64,000 bases of DNA from RGIG2945 sp045540355. GTDB taxonomy: Bacteria > Bacillota > Clostridia > Oscillospirales > Acutalibacteraceae. The notes under the pieces were generated by a model that saw only the letters and a list, made by a program, of their open reading frames with translations, was not told the DNA's origin and did no database searches. Position numbers and translations under genes: made by a program. This document shows positions 32,942-41,491 of this stretch, piece by piece (position 1 is the stretch's first letter; each line of letters opens with the position of its first letter). Where the stretch lies: positions 1 through 64,000 of the forward strand of contig JAZQHB010000008.1 in the NCBI GenBank assembly GCA_045540355.1. The letters run 5' to 3'.

Positions 32942-33907
32942 ATGAGCAAATTAAGATTTAAGGTAGGTATTGATGTAGGTAACTACGACACAAAGACACA
33001 GCATACCAGCACACCCAGTTCCTATAAGAGTTACGAGAAGAGAAACTTGATGCTGGACGAATATGTGTATTACAACGGAATGTACTACTCTCCCACGAAT
33101 GAAAGAAACAATCAGCAGGTAGATAAGACCAAGGATAATTACTGCTTGATTATTTCTCTTTTTGCAATCGCCAAGGAGATTTTATTCCAGTTAAGACAGA
33201 AATACCCTCACGCAACCGACGCAGAGTTGCAGAACTACATCGAACAGATTGAAGAATTAAGCATTGGTGTTGGTCTTCCCGCCGGATATTTTTCACAGTT
33301 AGCAGAAAGCACAAGAAATCTGTATCTGAAAGAATGGGAAAACGGATTTGAATTTGAATACTGCGGATTTACATTCAGTCACAGATTAGTGACTTGTGCC
33401 GTATTACCGCAGGATTTTACCGCAGTAGCTTGGAATGATAATGTTTCAATCATTAAGGATTTCTCAAAATACATTATTATCGGTATCGGTGGCGGTACAG
33501 CTGATGCTATCCCCGTGGAGAACGGAACTCCGCAGGTAAATAACTGCATCAGCATCGCAAAGGGAACAACCGTTATGTTTTCAGAGATTATTAAGACAAT
33601 CCAGCACGAAACAGCAAAAACAATGGAATATTCTACCGTAGAAGCAGTTTTATTAGGAAAACCCACCATTGTCGATGATGCAAGAAAGGCTCGTATCAAG
33701 AAACTGGCAGAAGAATTTGCCGATAAGCTGGTAGACGATTTTATGCACAACGGATTAAACTTCTCCGACAATCCCGTTGTATTCATCGGTGGCGGTGCAT
33801 TACTTATGAGAAAGGCATTGGAAAAGAACCCGAACTTTGTAAAGGTTGAATTTGTGGAAGATGTCAACGCAAACGCGAAGTATTTTGCCGTTTTCTGCTC
33901 ACAGTAA
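32942..33907 (+). CDS. parM: ParM/StbA-like actin-family segregation ATPase
   Basis: 321 residues. Actin-fold nucleotide motifs are VGIDVGNYDTKT (phosphate 1, residues about 8-19), IGIGGGTADA (phosphate 2) and VVFIGGGA (adenosine). It would polymerise to push plasmid copies apart. ATG at 32942 follows AAGGAGG; the longer frame from 32873 includes the promoter. The downstream 33923 gene has the position expected of the adaptor. This is a second, independent partition system next to parAB. Confidence 0.92.
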   Translation: MSKLRFKVGIDVGNYDTKTQHTSTPSSYKSYEKRNLMLDEYVYYNGMYYSPTNERNNQQVDKTKDNYCLIISLFAIAKEILFQLRQKYPHATDAELQNYIEQIEELSIGVGLPAGYFSQLAESTRNLYLKEWENGFEFEYCGFTFSHRLVTCAVLPQDFTAVAWNDNVSIIKDFSKYIIIGIGGGTADAIPVENGTPQVNNCISIAKGTTVMFSEIIKTIQHETAKTMEYSTVEAVLLGKPTIVDDARKARIKKLAEEFADKLVDDFMHNGLNFSDNPVVFIGGGALLMRKALEKNPNFVKVEFVEDVNANAKYFAVFCSQ

Positions 33908-33922
33908 GGCAGGTGGTAATCT

Positions 33923-34417
33923 ATGAGTGAAAAGGTAAGAATACAATTAGGCTACGATCCCACGGACGAAACAACGCAAAGGGCGGTTATTATGCTTGAA
34001 AGTGCTATGCGAAGTAAATCACAGCTGGTAGCCCTTGCCTTATGCGAATTTGCTGATAAATACGGTTTTCGGATTGATAATACAGAAGAAATCAAGACCG
34101 TTATTAAAAATTATGACTATTTAAGCAGGGCAATGGATATGGCGGTGCCGACAGAAAGAGTTTTGGCACCCTCTACTCCTACTCCGACTTATCAGAGGAC
34201 AGAAAAACCGAAGAAACCGGAAAGACAGACTGAAAAAGCAAAAAGTAACAAAATGTTACTTTATGAAGAACCGTCTGCAAAGGAAGAGGTTGCAGAGGAA
34301 ATTCCCGCATCTGACACTCCCAAAGCTGTTGATTTAGGTTTGGAAGAAGACATTGTGGTATCAGAAAAGGCAATGATGTCAATGAATAATGTACTTGCAA
34401 TGTTCTCGCAAGGGTAA
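33923..34417 (+). CDS. ParR-like adaptor protein
   Basis: 164 residues. The N-terminal 60 residues (VRIQLGYDPTDETTQRAVIMLESAMRSKSQLVALAL) look like a ribbon-helix-helix DNA-binding domain, as in ParR adaptors that couple ParM filaments to the centromere. The rest is a charged, probably disordered tail. A gene in this place directly after parM is usually the adaptor. The assignment comes from position and N-terminal pattern. Confidence 0.7.
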   Translation: MSEKVRIQLGYDPTDETTQRAVIMLESAMRSKSQLVALALCEFADKYGFRIDNTEEIKTVIKNYDYLSRAMDMAVPTERVLAPSTPTPTYQRTEKPKKPERQTEKAKSNKMLLYEEPSAKEEVAEEIPASDTPKAVDLGLEEDIVVSEKAMMSMNNVLAMFSQG

Positions 34418-34449
34418 AAAATTACGATTTTTAATATTTACAACTTTTA

Positions 34450-34498
34450 AAAAGTATACTATACTGTTATTCATAAAGGTATAGTATACTTTTATTTT
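34450..34498 (+). terminator. Long inverted repeat / terminator after the parMR operon
   Basis: Fifteen-base perfect arms, AAAAGTATACTATAC (34450-34464) and its complement (34479-34493), with a 14-base loop and a T-rich tail. Likely a terminator, though the A/T-rich stem could also be an operator. Confidence 0.7.
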
Positions 34499-34537
34499 AG
34501 TTCAGCCTAAAATATTTACCTTGAAAGGAGTAAAATT

Positions 34538-35032
34538 ATGAAAAACTTACAACTGAATAAGAAAAGACAGTATTTTGCGATGTTCGCACTTATGCTTATG
34601 TTTGCAATGACTATCACAAGCGTTCTCCCGGCGACAATTACGCCTGCTTATGCAACAGACGGAACAGTTCAAACGCAGGAGGGAAAAAATGATGATATTC
34701 CCGATACAAGCGGGACGGCAGGAAACAACGCAGGAAACAACGCAGGAATAAACAGCGGTGTCACAGGTGGCGATTATTCAATGGACGCATTAGCAGGGAA
34801 AGCAGAAACCACACTTGACGGTTGGAAAGGTAGCATAGTTCGTATCTGTTTTGCTGTTTTTCCGATAGCCTTAATTATATGTTTAGCAGTTCTCTTCTTC
34901 ACTCACGACGAAAGAAAGATTGCAACAACCGTAAAAATCTGCATTACCATTTGTATTGTAGCATTGATTATTCTTCTCGTAGAAAGAGATGTTGTTGAAA
35001 ATATTATCAGAAATTTAGCAAACGAAATATAA
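34538..35032 (+). CDS. VirB2/TrbC-like pilin-type T4SS subunit
   Basis: 164 residues. A signal peptide (residues about 10-38, ending near AYATDG) is followed by a Gly/Asn/Thr-rich segment and two hydrophobic helices (IVRICFAVFPIALIICLAVLFF and VKICITICIVALIILLV). This matches VirB2-like or TrbC-like subunits of Gram-positive conjugation systems. An AAAGGAG site precedes the start. It begins the first block of secretion genes. Confidence 0.8.
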   Translation: MKNLQLNKKRQYFAMFALMLMFAMTITSVLPATITPAYATDGTVQTQEGKNDDIPDTSGTAGNNAGNNAGINSGVTGGDYSMDALAGKAETTLDGWKGSIVRICFAVFPIALIICLAVLFFTHDERKIATTVKICITICIVALIILLVERDVVENIIRNLANEI

Positions 35033-35041
35033 AAGAAAACA

Positions 35042-35068
35042 ACAGCCCCGAACACTTCGGGGCTGTCT
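35042..35068 (+). terminator. GC-rich intercistronic hairpin
   Basis: ACAGCCCCGAA/TTCGGGGCTGT with a three-base loop, followed by CTTGC instead of a T tract. It probably protects the pilin mRNA end or weakens expression of the next gene. Confidence 0.75.
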
Positions 35069-35089
35069 TGCTAATAGGGGGCAATTTAT

Positions 35090-37285
35090 ATGAACTCAAC
35101 TTACGAACCTATATTAAATAAAAAGCAAACCCGCATACTGACTTTTTTAGTATGTGTTATATTGCTCGCTGTCACTATCCTGCCTTCGTATGCGGTTGAT
35201 TTCGGAAACATTGGCGATATGATTACAGAAGAGGCAGAAGGAATATTTGAATATGCGGTAGACGGGTTAGAAAATGTTAAAGGATATGTTACCGATGCAA
35301 TACTGGTCGGTGCATTGGAAACACTGATAATGGGTATTGATTTTGCAGGAGAACTTTTTGTGAAATTACTCACTACTTCTTTTTCTCCCTCTCTTAATCC
35401 TTTACTGAATATTGAAAAAGGATTATCTTTTTCTACGCCTATTGCAGACGACGCATATTATGAAGGTGCAACCATAGATAATTCATTTACAATTATGGCT
35501 ATTTGGGAATTTGCTTTTATGTTCGGAATTATTACTTGCACACTCCTTATGTTCTTCTATCTCTTTATGTGTTTGGTAGGTCAGCAGGAACAAATCAGAG
35601 ATACGCCGTTTATGTTACTGGTAAAATATGCGGTATCTCTTGCTCTGATTTATTTTTCAAAGTATTTTATTACGGGATTTATTGACTTTTTTTATGATAT
35701 GTGGACTACTCTCGTCTTTACAAAAGACATATCAACGCCCGAAACATATACGGCGTTTTTACCGATATGGTGGGAAAATGGTGATTTCCGAAACGGAGAT
35801 TTAGTTGCTTTTGGAGTAAAAATAGTAACAGAAAAAGCCGGGACGGCAGGGGTTGTAGGTTCCATTTTAGCGATGCCTTTTACTGGCGGTGCAAGTGGAA
35901 GTGTTGCGATTGGAATTATTTTAGTTATTATAATTTTCGCACTTTATTTCGGCTGGAAAATCATCAAGGAATTTATGAAGCTGTTTCTTGAAGTTGTTGA
36001 AAGATATTTTGTAGTGTTTATTCTTTTAGCGTTTTTCCCTGCCGTAGCATCTACTTTTGTATCAAACAATTCAAAGAAAATCTTTTATGCCTATATAAAA
36101 ATGTTGTATTCGCAGGGTTTCTTGTTGCTCGTCAATACAATTTTTATGGTTATTTTCTTCAAAATCCTTTTAGTAGGTGGTTGGAGTGCCGGACTGATCA
36201 ATTACATCGGTGCTTTGGCTTTCCTTCGCATCTGCCAAAGAATAGATGCTTATATGGCACAGTTAGGTATCAACATCGTACAGACTGGTGGCGGTCTTAT
36301 GAGTGCTTGCGGAAGCGTATTCGGTGGTGCATTGGCTGGAATGAGTGCTTTGCGTGGTGCTGACAGAACAAGAAAAAATGTTGGCACAGCACTTATGAAT
36401 AAGGGCATATCCACGGGCAGTTATAAAGATTACAATACAGGTCTTAATTTGAAAAAAACTGGTAGTGATATGGTAATAGGTTTAGGTAGTAACTCCTCCG
36501 CATCACAACAGTTACAAAATGTAAGCAATTTTGAACAAATGGTTTTGGCAAATGGAGGTTTCAAGCAAGGACAAGTAATGCAATTTTCTCCTAATCGTAG
36601 TCTTAACGATAATTTAAGAGATCATCATTTACCTAGCACTTACGGAGATAAGTTACAGAAAGAATTAGGTAATGCTAAAATAACCGGAATGACTGTCGAA
36701 AAAGACGGTGGAGGTATAATGTCCGTAAATTATACAGATGCCGACGGAAAAGAAGGAAAAGCAGTTATTTATAACGGAGAAGTTATTGCCAACAAAAATG
36801 AGGTTAATGAGCAAAGCGTGGCACAATCCTACAACAACGATATTCATAACCAAAATACCGCTTTATCAGAAAAAATATCAAAAGCCGGTATGGATAATGC
36901 AAAAAAAAGCGAAAACAGTTCAGCTACAAATTTCATAGCAGACCATTCTGTAAGCGACGGTCAAGTAGAAAAAGTAAATATAAGCGGACGCGATGCTTTT
37001 TATGTTCAAGGTATGGGTATAGAAATGAGCAGTCAAGAAGGGAATATCCATTCATACGGCACTGTATATTATCCCACCACTGAAAATCCCGAATTGCTTA
37101 ACAATGTAGGAAAGGACAAAAACTGGGGATTAAGCGACGACAAACAATATATTTTTGAAGTTCGAGGTAAAGAATACACAAATAATAGTTTTGAAAACGA
37201 GGTTACACATCAAAAAGATAGTAACAAGTATGAAAGTCAACCTAGAAGTGGGAAAAATAAACCTAGACATAACGGCAGGAAATAG
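35090..37285 (+). CDS. VirB6/TrbL-like polytopic T4SS membrane protein
   Basis: 731 residues. A signal-like helix (residues about 14-36) is followed by at least six membrane helices within about 135-400, including IIVLVIIIFALYFGWKI-type segments and a glycine-rich central loop. The C-terminal about 300 residues are hydrophilic and disordered-looking, ending in a basic tail. Proteins of this plan form the inner-membrane channel in Gram-positive conjugation systems. AGGGGG precedes the start. The soluble tail is long for the family. Confidence 0.83.
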   Translation: MNSTYEPILNKKQTRILTFLVCVILLAVTILPSYAVDFGNIGDMITEEAEGIFEYAVDGLENVKGYVTDAILVGALETLIMGIDFAGELFVKLLTTSFSPSLNPLLNIEKGLSFSTPIADDAYYEGATIDNSFTIMAIWEFAFMFGIITCTLLMFFYLFMCLVGQQEQIRDTPFMLLVKYAVSLALIYFSKYFITGFIDFFYDMWTTLVFTKDISTPETYTAFLPIWWENGDFRNGDLVAFGVKIVTEKAGTAGVVGSILAMPFTGGASGSVAIGIILVIIIFALYFGWKIIKEFMKLFLEVVERYFVVFILLAFFPAVASTFVSNNSKKIFYAYIKMLYSQGFLLLVNTIFMVIFFKILLVGGWSAGLINYIGALAFLRICQRIDAYMAQLGINIVQTGGGLMSACGSVFGGALAGMSALRGADRTRKNVGTALMNKGISTGSYKDYNTGLNLKKTGSDMVIGLGSNSSASQQLQNVSNFEQMVLANGGFKQGQVMQFSPNRSLNDNLRDHHLPSTYGDKLQKELGNAKITGMTVEKDGGGIMSVNYTDADGKEGKAVIYNGEVIANKNEVNEQSVAQSYNNDIHNQNTALSEKISKAGMDNAKKSENSSATNFIADHSVSDGQVEKVNISGRDAFYVQGMGIEMSSQEGNIHSYGTVYYPTTENPELLNNVGKDKNWGLSDDKQYIFEVRGKEYTNNSFENEVTHQKDSNKYESQPRSGKNKPRHNGRK

Positions 37286-37308
37286 AACAAAAAGGCAGGT
37301 GATATACT

Positions 37309-39726
37309 ATGAGCAATGGCTATGACGATGATAGCAATAAACAGCAAAGCATAACAAAAGATGCAAGCGATGTTTACGAAAACACCAAAAATGCTTACGA
37401 CACAGCCAACAAAATAAAAGACAAAATCGAAAATTATAGAAATAATCACCCTAAAAATAACGATACCAGTCCACAAGGAAAAGACATCTCACAGTCACAA
37501 GGGCAAAACACCGCCCCGAAAGGTAATGAGATAGGAAAACCACCCACAAATCAGCCTGCTACTGCCCCACAAGGTACTCCCGTAAATGCAGGACCAACGG
37601 GAAATGCCATAGGTTCGGGTGCAAGCGGTACTGTCGCAAGTGGAACTGGTGGCACTGTCGCAAGTGGGGCAACTGGTGCTACTGCAACTGGTGCTACTGC
37701 AACCGGGGCTACCGCAACCGGGGCTACTGCAACTGGCGTAGGGGCTACCGCAGGAACTGCCGTTGTTGCAGGTGCCCCGACAGCGGGCGTAGGTACGATT
37801 GTTGTACTTGCAATCGCAGGAACCGTAGCAGTTGCTACCGCAGGATTAGCCGTTGCAAAAAAAATGATGAACGAAGCTGATGAAATGGTAGATAGAAAAC
37901 CGGGCAAAGGAATAGGCGGTTTTGGCGGTCTACTAATAGTCTTTGTCGGCGTAATTTTATTTACTGCTCTCACACTATTCACTCCGGCTATCGGTTTTGC
38001 CGGATTGGTTCACGATGTAAAAGACGGCGTAGAAACATTTTTCGTAGGATATACGGAAAAGGCAGAGTTCTTCTGCGAATTATTCGATGAAGAAGAATAC
38101 GATATTGAATTACACCGAGAAGTAAACAGTCAAATCGGTGTAGATGCTCAAAATGTGGAAGTTTATAAGGCTATCATTGATAAAGCAATCAACAAATCTT
38201 TTTCATACTATATGTGGAATGTGCTACTGGAACCCGAAAAGGTTATTTTAACCATATTCGACAAAATCGGTATTTCTCGTTACAGTAGCGAAGCAACCAT
38301 AGCCTACTACTTAAATCAGCCTTATCCGTATTCTTTGATTAAAAGTGACGGCACTTATTATACAATCGGCGATTATCTGACAGATGCTATTCCCGAAGAA
38401 GACTTAAATAATGACTTAAATTATGCGGAAATTCTCGCGGTATACTGCCAAAATGAAGAAAACATTTACACTTCTATCTCCTACAACGATTTCTACAATT
38501 TCATCGTGCAGGAGTATAACAGTAATTTCCTTTATGAATTGGAATTAAGCGATACTCCGCAATGGTATTACATAGATGCAGAAGGCGTTATGGTACTTTG
38601 CGATGATGAAGAAGAGGCAAAAGCTGGTGCAGAAGAAGCCGAAGCGGAACGGGAAGAAGCCGAAGAAGCCGAAGAAGAGGAAGAAGATGATGATGAAGAC
38701 AGTGATGAAGACAGTGATGATGAAGAGGAAGAAGAAAGCGAAATTGACAGCTGGGGATATTTTTTTGAAGTTACCGTAATGCCTTACGGATTGAATGAGT
38801 TATACCATATTGCAGATGTAGATATGGACGCAATTAACTACGCTACTCTCTCCATTACGAACAGAGATATGCTCGATGAAAACGAAAAATGGTTAAGGGC
38901 ATATTTGGGCGGTCAAGTGGATTTAGGTCCGTCGTATGCAGACGAAAGAACCTACCGAAGTGTATGTTACAACTGCTATACCAACCAAGGCGAAAAAGCA
39001 ACCGGACGAAGCCTTAACTCTTACCTCGACAACTCCGTAACAAATAATTTTATTGCTGGTCTTCTGCCCGAATACAGCGGGGGAAGCTACGACGATTACG
39101 ATAAAATAGAGATTGATTTCGATGTCAACGAAGCGTATATTATAAATATGCCTTGCTATATCAATCAAGGCTCTTACAAACAACCAAGAGGCGACGGCTC
39201 TTATACTATTGCAAAGAAAGGTTGTATAGATTGCTGTTATGCTATGTGTGCAATGTATTACAACGGATATAGCGATGCAAGTATTTATATGCCACAAATA
39301 TCAAAATCTACTTCCACTGGCGGTTATGTTTCGGGACAAACTTTTCAAAGTAATATTTTCCCCGGAGATAACAATATGAATGTTTCCCGCATTGACAAAG
39401 GAAAGCTAGATAATAATGATGTATCTGTTATATTAAACAATATTAGTAATGGTTATCCTGTAATTATAGAAATTGTTGGCTACTGGGAAGACGATAGTGG
39501 CGTTGTTCTTCACAAATCGTCTAACACTCATTTTATCGTGTTAATAGGATATACTTCCGATAAGTTCATTGTTTTCGATCCGGGAAGCACTACAACAACA
39601 CAATACGGAATACCTTATGATGCGTTAGATAATGTTAGGTGGGGTTCCTATCGTACTACTACTCCTACCGACAGCAACTTTGTTCCCTCTTGGGCGAACC
39701 ACCCGGACAATCCATTTGGAAAATAG
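37309..39726 (+). CDS. Membrane protein with C-terminal C39-like cysteine peptidase, T4SS-associated
   Basis: 805 residues. The N-terminus is hydrophilic (1-75), then Gly/Ala/Thr low complexity including four GATAT repeats (37675-37734), and two membrane helices (about 155-175 and 200-230). A very acidic stretch lies at about 440-480. The C-terminal about 180 residues look like a papain-fold C39 peptidase: cysteine in KGCIDCCYAMCAMYY, histidine in THFIVLIGY, aspartate in VFDPGS. In Gram-positive conjugation, VirB1-like proteins usually carry muramidase plus CHAP or NlpC/P60 domains to open the wall; here a C39-like domain stands in that place. Target unknown. Confidence 0.8.
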   Translation: MSNGYDDDSNKQQSITKDASDVYENTKNAYDTANKIKDKIENYRNNHPKNNDTSPQGKDISQSQGQNTAPKGNEIGKPPTNQPATAPQGTPVNAGPTGNAIGSGASGTVASGTGGTVASGATGATATGATATGATATGATATGVGATAGTAVVAGAPTAGVGTIVVLAIAGTVAVATAGLAVAKKMMNEADEMVDRKPGKGIGGFGGLLIVFVGVILFTALTLFTPAIGFAGLVHDVKDGVETFFVGYTEKAEFFCELFDEEEYDIELHREVNSQIGVDAQNVEVYKAIIDKAINKSFSYYMWNVLLEPEKVILTIFDKIGISRYSSEATIAYYLNQPYPYSLIKSDGTYYTIGDYLTDAIPEEDLNNDLNYAEILAVYCQNEENIYTSISYNDFYNFIVQEYNSNFLYELELSDTPQWYYIDAEGVMVLCDDEEEAKAGAEEAEAEREEAEEAEEEEEDDDEDSDEDSDDEEEEESEIDSWGYFFEVTVMPYGLNELYHIADVDMDAINYATLSITNRDMLDENEKWLRAYLGGQVDLGPSYADERTYRSVCYNCYTNQGEKATGRSLNSYLDNSVTNNFIAGLLPEYSGGSYDDYDKIEIDFDVNEAYIINMPCYINQGSYKQPRGDGSYTIAKKGCIDCCYAMCAMYYNGYSDASIYMPQISKSTSTGGYVSGQTFQSNIFPGDNNMNVSRIDKGKLDNNDVSVILNNISNGYPVIIEIVGYWEDDSGVVLHKSSNTHFIVLIGYTSDKFIVFDPGSTTTTQYGIPYDALDNVRWGSYRTTTPTDSNFVPSWANHPDNPFGK
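37675..37734 (+). repeat. Four 15-bp in-frame tandem repeats
   Basis: Units of the type GGTGCTACTGCAACT, each coding Gly-Ala-Thr-Ala-Thr, inside the low-complexity region of the 805-residue protein. Copy-number change would alter linker length but not the frame. Confidence 0.9.
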
Positions 39727-39774
39727 AAAGGAAAATAACGATGTCAAAATAGAAAGGAAAATAACGATGTCAAA
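39723..39774 (+). repeat. Perfect 26-bp tandem duplication over a start codon
   Basis: 39723-39748 and 39749-39774 are identical. Each contains AGAAAGG plus ATGTCAAA, so the upstream gene's stop and the next gene's ribosome site and start are doubled. The first start codon reads Met-Ser-Lys-stop. The exact identity implies a recent event. Confidence 0.97.
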
Positions 39775-40471
39775 AAAGAAACTTATATTATTTATCTGCG
39801 TTGCAGTAACAATTCTTGCGATTGTAGTTACTGCTGGGCTAATGATAATATCTCCTGCCCTTTTTTCTTCTGCCAAAGAGGATACAACAAATAATGATAA
39901 ACCGCAAATTGCAGAAAATATAGAGGGATTGGAACTGATTGGCAGTGAAGAAGAACAAAAAGATACGGAAATCATATTAGAAACTTCTGAAAATGAAGGT
40001 AATTCCGAATATAACATACCGCCCACAAGCACCGATTACAATGTATGGGACGAATTAGGATTGCCCGATCCGACAGCGGGTATGGAAAATATAGACGAAA
40101 GCGATGTTGGTAATTTTGAGGGACCTATTGAAGTTGAAGAAAACGAAGAATTAACCGAAAGCATCTTCTACTTGGATAATCCCGCATATTTAAGCGGAGA
40201 AACCAACCTTGGAACCAACGGCTTTTACAACCTATATGAATGTATCGAAGACTACTTCGATTACTACTTTCCTAACGAACCGAAGGAATATGAAGGTGCA
40301 GTAATCGAAGGTTCTTATGAAGATAAGGGAGATTATAGGTCTTTTCGCTTGGAAGTTTATAAAGAAGACGGCACTACTTGGCTGATAGAGTGCGATTATG
40401 TCGTATCAATGAATTATTATGAGTTCTTCTGCGATGATATTAACCCTCGTCCGAAGACTGGGGAAGATTAA
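39767..40471 (+). CDS. Membrane-anchored extracellular protein of the T4SS block
   Basis: 234 residues. A short basic N-terminus leads into one helix (KLILFICVAVTILAIVVTAGLMII, residues 5-28), then an acidic, Thr/Asn-rich linker and a C-terminal globular part (about 160-230) with many aromatic residues. No domain is recognised. The start is the second copy of a duplicated start region. The T4SS position suggests a surface accessory of the conjugation machine. A terminator follows at 40481. Confidence 0.8.
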   Translation: MSKKKLILFICVAVTILAIVVTAGLMIISPALFSSAKEDTTNNDKPQIAENIEGLELIGSEEEQKDTEIILETSENEGNSEYNIPPTSTDYNVWDELGLPDPTAGMENIDESDVGNFEGPIEVEENEELTESIFYLDNPAYLSGETNLGTNGFYNLYECIEDYFDYYFPNEPKEYEGAVIEGSYEDKGDYRSFRLEVYKEDGTTWLIECDYVVSMNYYEFFCDDINPRPKTGED

Positions 40472-40480
40472 AAGAATTAA

Positions 40481-40511
40481 AGCAACCTACGGAGTGTGGG
40501 TTGCTTTTTTA
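40481..40511 (+). terminator. Terminator of first T4SS block
   Basis: AGCAACC/GGTTGCT stem followed by six Ts. Confidence 0.85.
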
Positions 40512-40537
40512 TTGCGATATTTTTCTCTGTATCAAAC

Positions 40538-40668
40538 TTGCAATTTCTAAAAAGATGCGTTATAATACAAACATAAAAGGTGCTACCCGTTCAGTAACGG
40601 TTCGCCTAAATTGTTATTTACTAAAAAAGCAACCGACAACTTTGCGAGAGGCGGTTGTTTTTTTAGTG
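40538..40668 (+). ncRNA. Candidate antitoxin small RNA
   Basis: Promoter TTGCAA (40538-40543), 17 bases, TATAAT (40561-40566), then about 90 nt without a reading frame, ending in the CAACCG/CGGTTG hairpin and seven Ts (40631-40668). It starts with GGTGCTACC and, 20 bases on, GGTTCGCCT. The convergent minus-strand transcript opens with the same two boxes at the same spacing. The two RNAs converge with their 3' ends meeting near 40670. The layout resembles type I antitoxin/toxin loci. Confidence 0.6.
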
Positions 40669-40669
40669 G

Positions 40670-40807
40670 TTATGTATCTTTTCGGCTTTGCAAGATACTG
40701 ATAATCGTAACAACGGTACCGACGATTGTTACTGCGGTACTGAATATTGTCACTACAATACTCACTACACCGATTATTGTTTCTAACACTAAAATCTGAC
40801 CTTTCAA
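40670..40807 (-). CDS. Candidate hydrophobic toxin peptide
   Basis: 45 codons. The peptide is almost entirely hydrophobic or threonine/serine in a regular pattern (ETIIGVVSIVVTIFSTAVTI then VGTVVTIISIL), ending in a charged QSRKDT tail, as in small membrane toxins of type I systems. The start is uncertain: TTG at 40807 follows a weak GAAGAG and an in-frame stop, while the strong AGGGGGAG site serves an ATG in another frame. Promoter TTGCAT-N17-TAAAAT (40934-40906, minus) lies about 100 bases upstream. An antisense-like small RNA converges on it. Confidence 0.45.
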   Translation of the reverse strand: MKGQILVLETIIGVVSIVVTIFSTAVTIVGTVVTIISILQSRKDT

Positions 40808-40905
40808 CTATACTCTTCATACCAACTCCCCCTTTCAAAAAAAATGGAAGTCCGATAAAAAGGCTAAAAGGCGAACCGCCACCGTTTAGGTAGCACCCTG
40901 TAATT

Positions 40906-40934
40906 ATTTTAGCATAAAAATACTGCAAATGCAA
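40906..40934 (-). promoter_or_regulatory. Promoter of the hydrophobic peptide transcript
   Basis: Minus strand TTGCAT (40934-40929), 17 bases, TAAAAT (40911-40906). GGTGCTACC (40897-40889) and GGTTCGCCT (40877-40869) follow, mirroring the convergent small RNA. It overlaps the end of the 40937 gene by three bases or less. Confidence 0.65.
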
Positions 40935-40936
40935 AA

Positions 40937-41491
40937 TTATAGCCGTTTATGTGAAAAAGAAATAACGCTTTTGGGAAGAAGCATCGCAGGTGTGGGATAT
41001 TTCCTTGCAATACGGTCTGCCGTATACATATATTTGTTACGCTCAAAAGGTAATACACTCTGTTTTATCATTTCTTTTCTTACATACTCCGCAAATTCGT
41101 GCGTGGTAGAACACATACGCAGATGCTCTACTCTTCCGGTATCAGCATCAGCAAGGATAATTCTGCATACATATCCTTCATTTTGGGGTAGAGGCTTAAA
41201 ATCTATGGAAAAATCTAACCCTTCCTGCATCTTGATATGGAAAGAACAATCCATTACGGGCATATTGCCGATTTCAAAGAGAAACTGCACGAAATCATCA
41301 ATCATAGCCAAATGCACTGTAATATCCCGACTAAATTCTCTAATTTCATCAGCAGAGGGGGTTTTCAAATAAAACATAAAGGCAAATCCGGTCAGAGAAG
41401 AATAAAGAATATCTACTCTATCCTGCCCTTTCTTTAAGAAATCATAACATTTCCCTGCGGTTATTTGTATCAATTCAAAATTATTATCCAT
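40937..41491 (-). CDS. Unknown soluble protein of the sortase operon
   Basis: 184 residues, no signal peptide, no domain recognised; helical N-terminal half and a strand-rich middle. It overlaps the preceding papain-like gene by eight bases, so the two are coupled. Last gene of the five-gene minus-strand operon headed by the sortase. Confidence 0.72.
   Translation of the reverse strand: MDNNFELIQITAGKCYDFLKKGQDRVDILYSSLTGFAFMFYLKTPSADEIREFSRDITVHLAMIDDFVQFLFEIGNMPVMDCSFHIKMQEGLDFSIDFKPLPQNEGYVCRIILADADTGRVEHLRMCSTTHEFAEYVRKEMIKQSVLPFERNKYMYTADRIARKYPTPAMLLPKSVISFSHKRL

Noticed and set aside
34450..34493. Transposon end or insertion-sequence terminal repeat
   Set aside because: The 15-bp arms are separated by only 14 bases and followed by a T-rich tail, as in a terminator; no transposase is present.
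37551..37982. Minus-strand 143-codon frame opposite the 805-residue T4SS protein
   Set aside because: It mirrors the Gly-Ala-Thr repeats of the plus-strand gene (Ala-Pro-Val repeats) and has no ribosome site.
40614..40934. Minus-strand 106-codon frame across the small RNA locus
   Set aside because: Its C-terminus would be read through the antisense terminator and its composition is basic and Cys/Asn-rich; the hydrophobic frame in another phase is more protein-like. An ATG in this frame does have a good ribosome site, so part of it could act as a leader.
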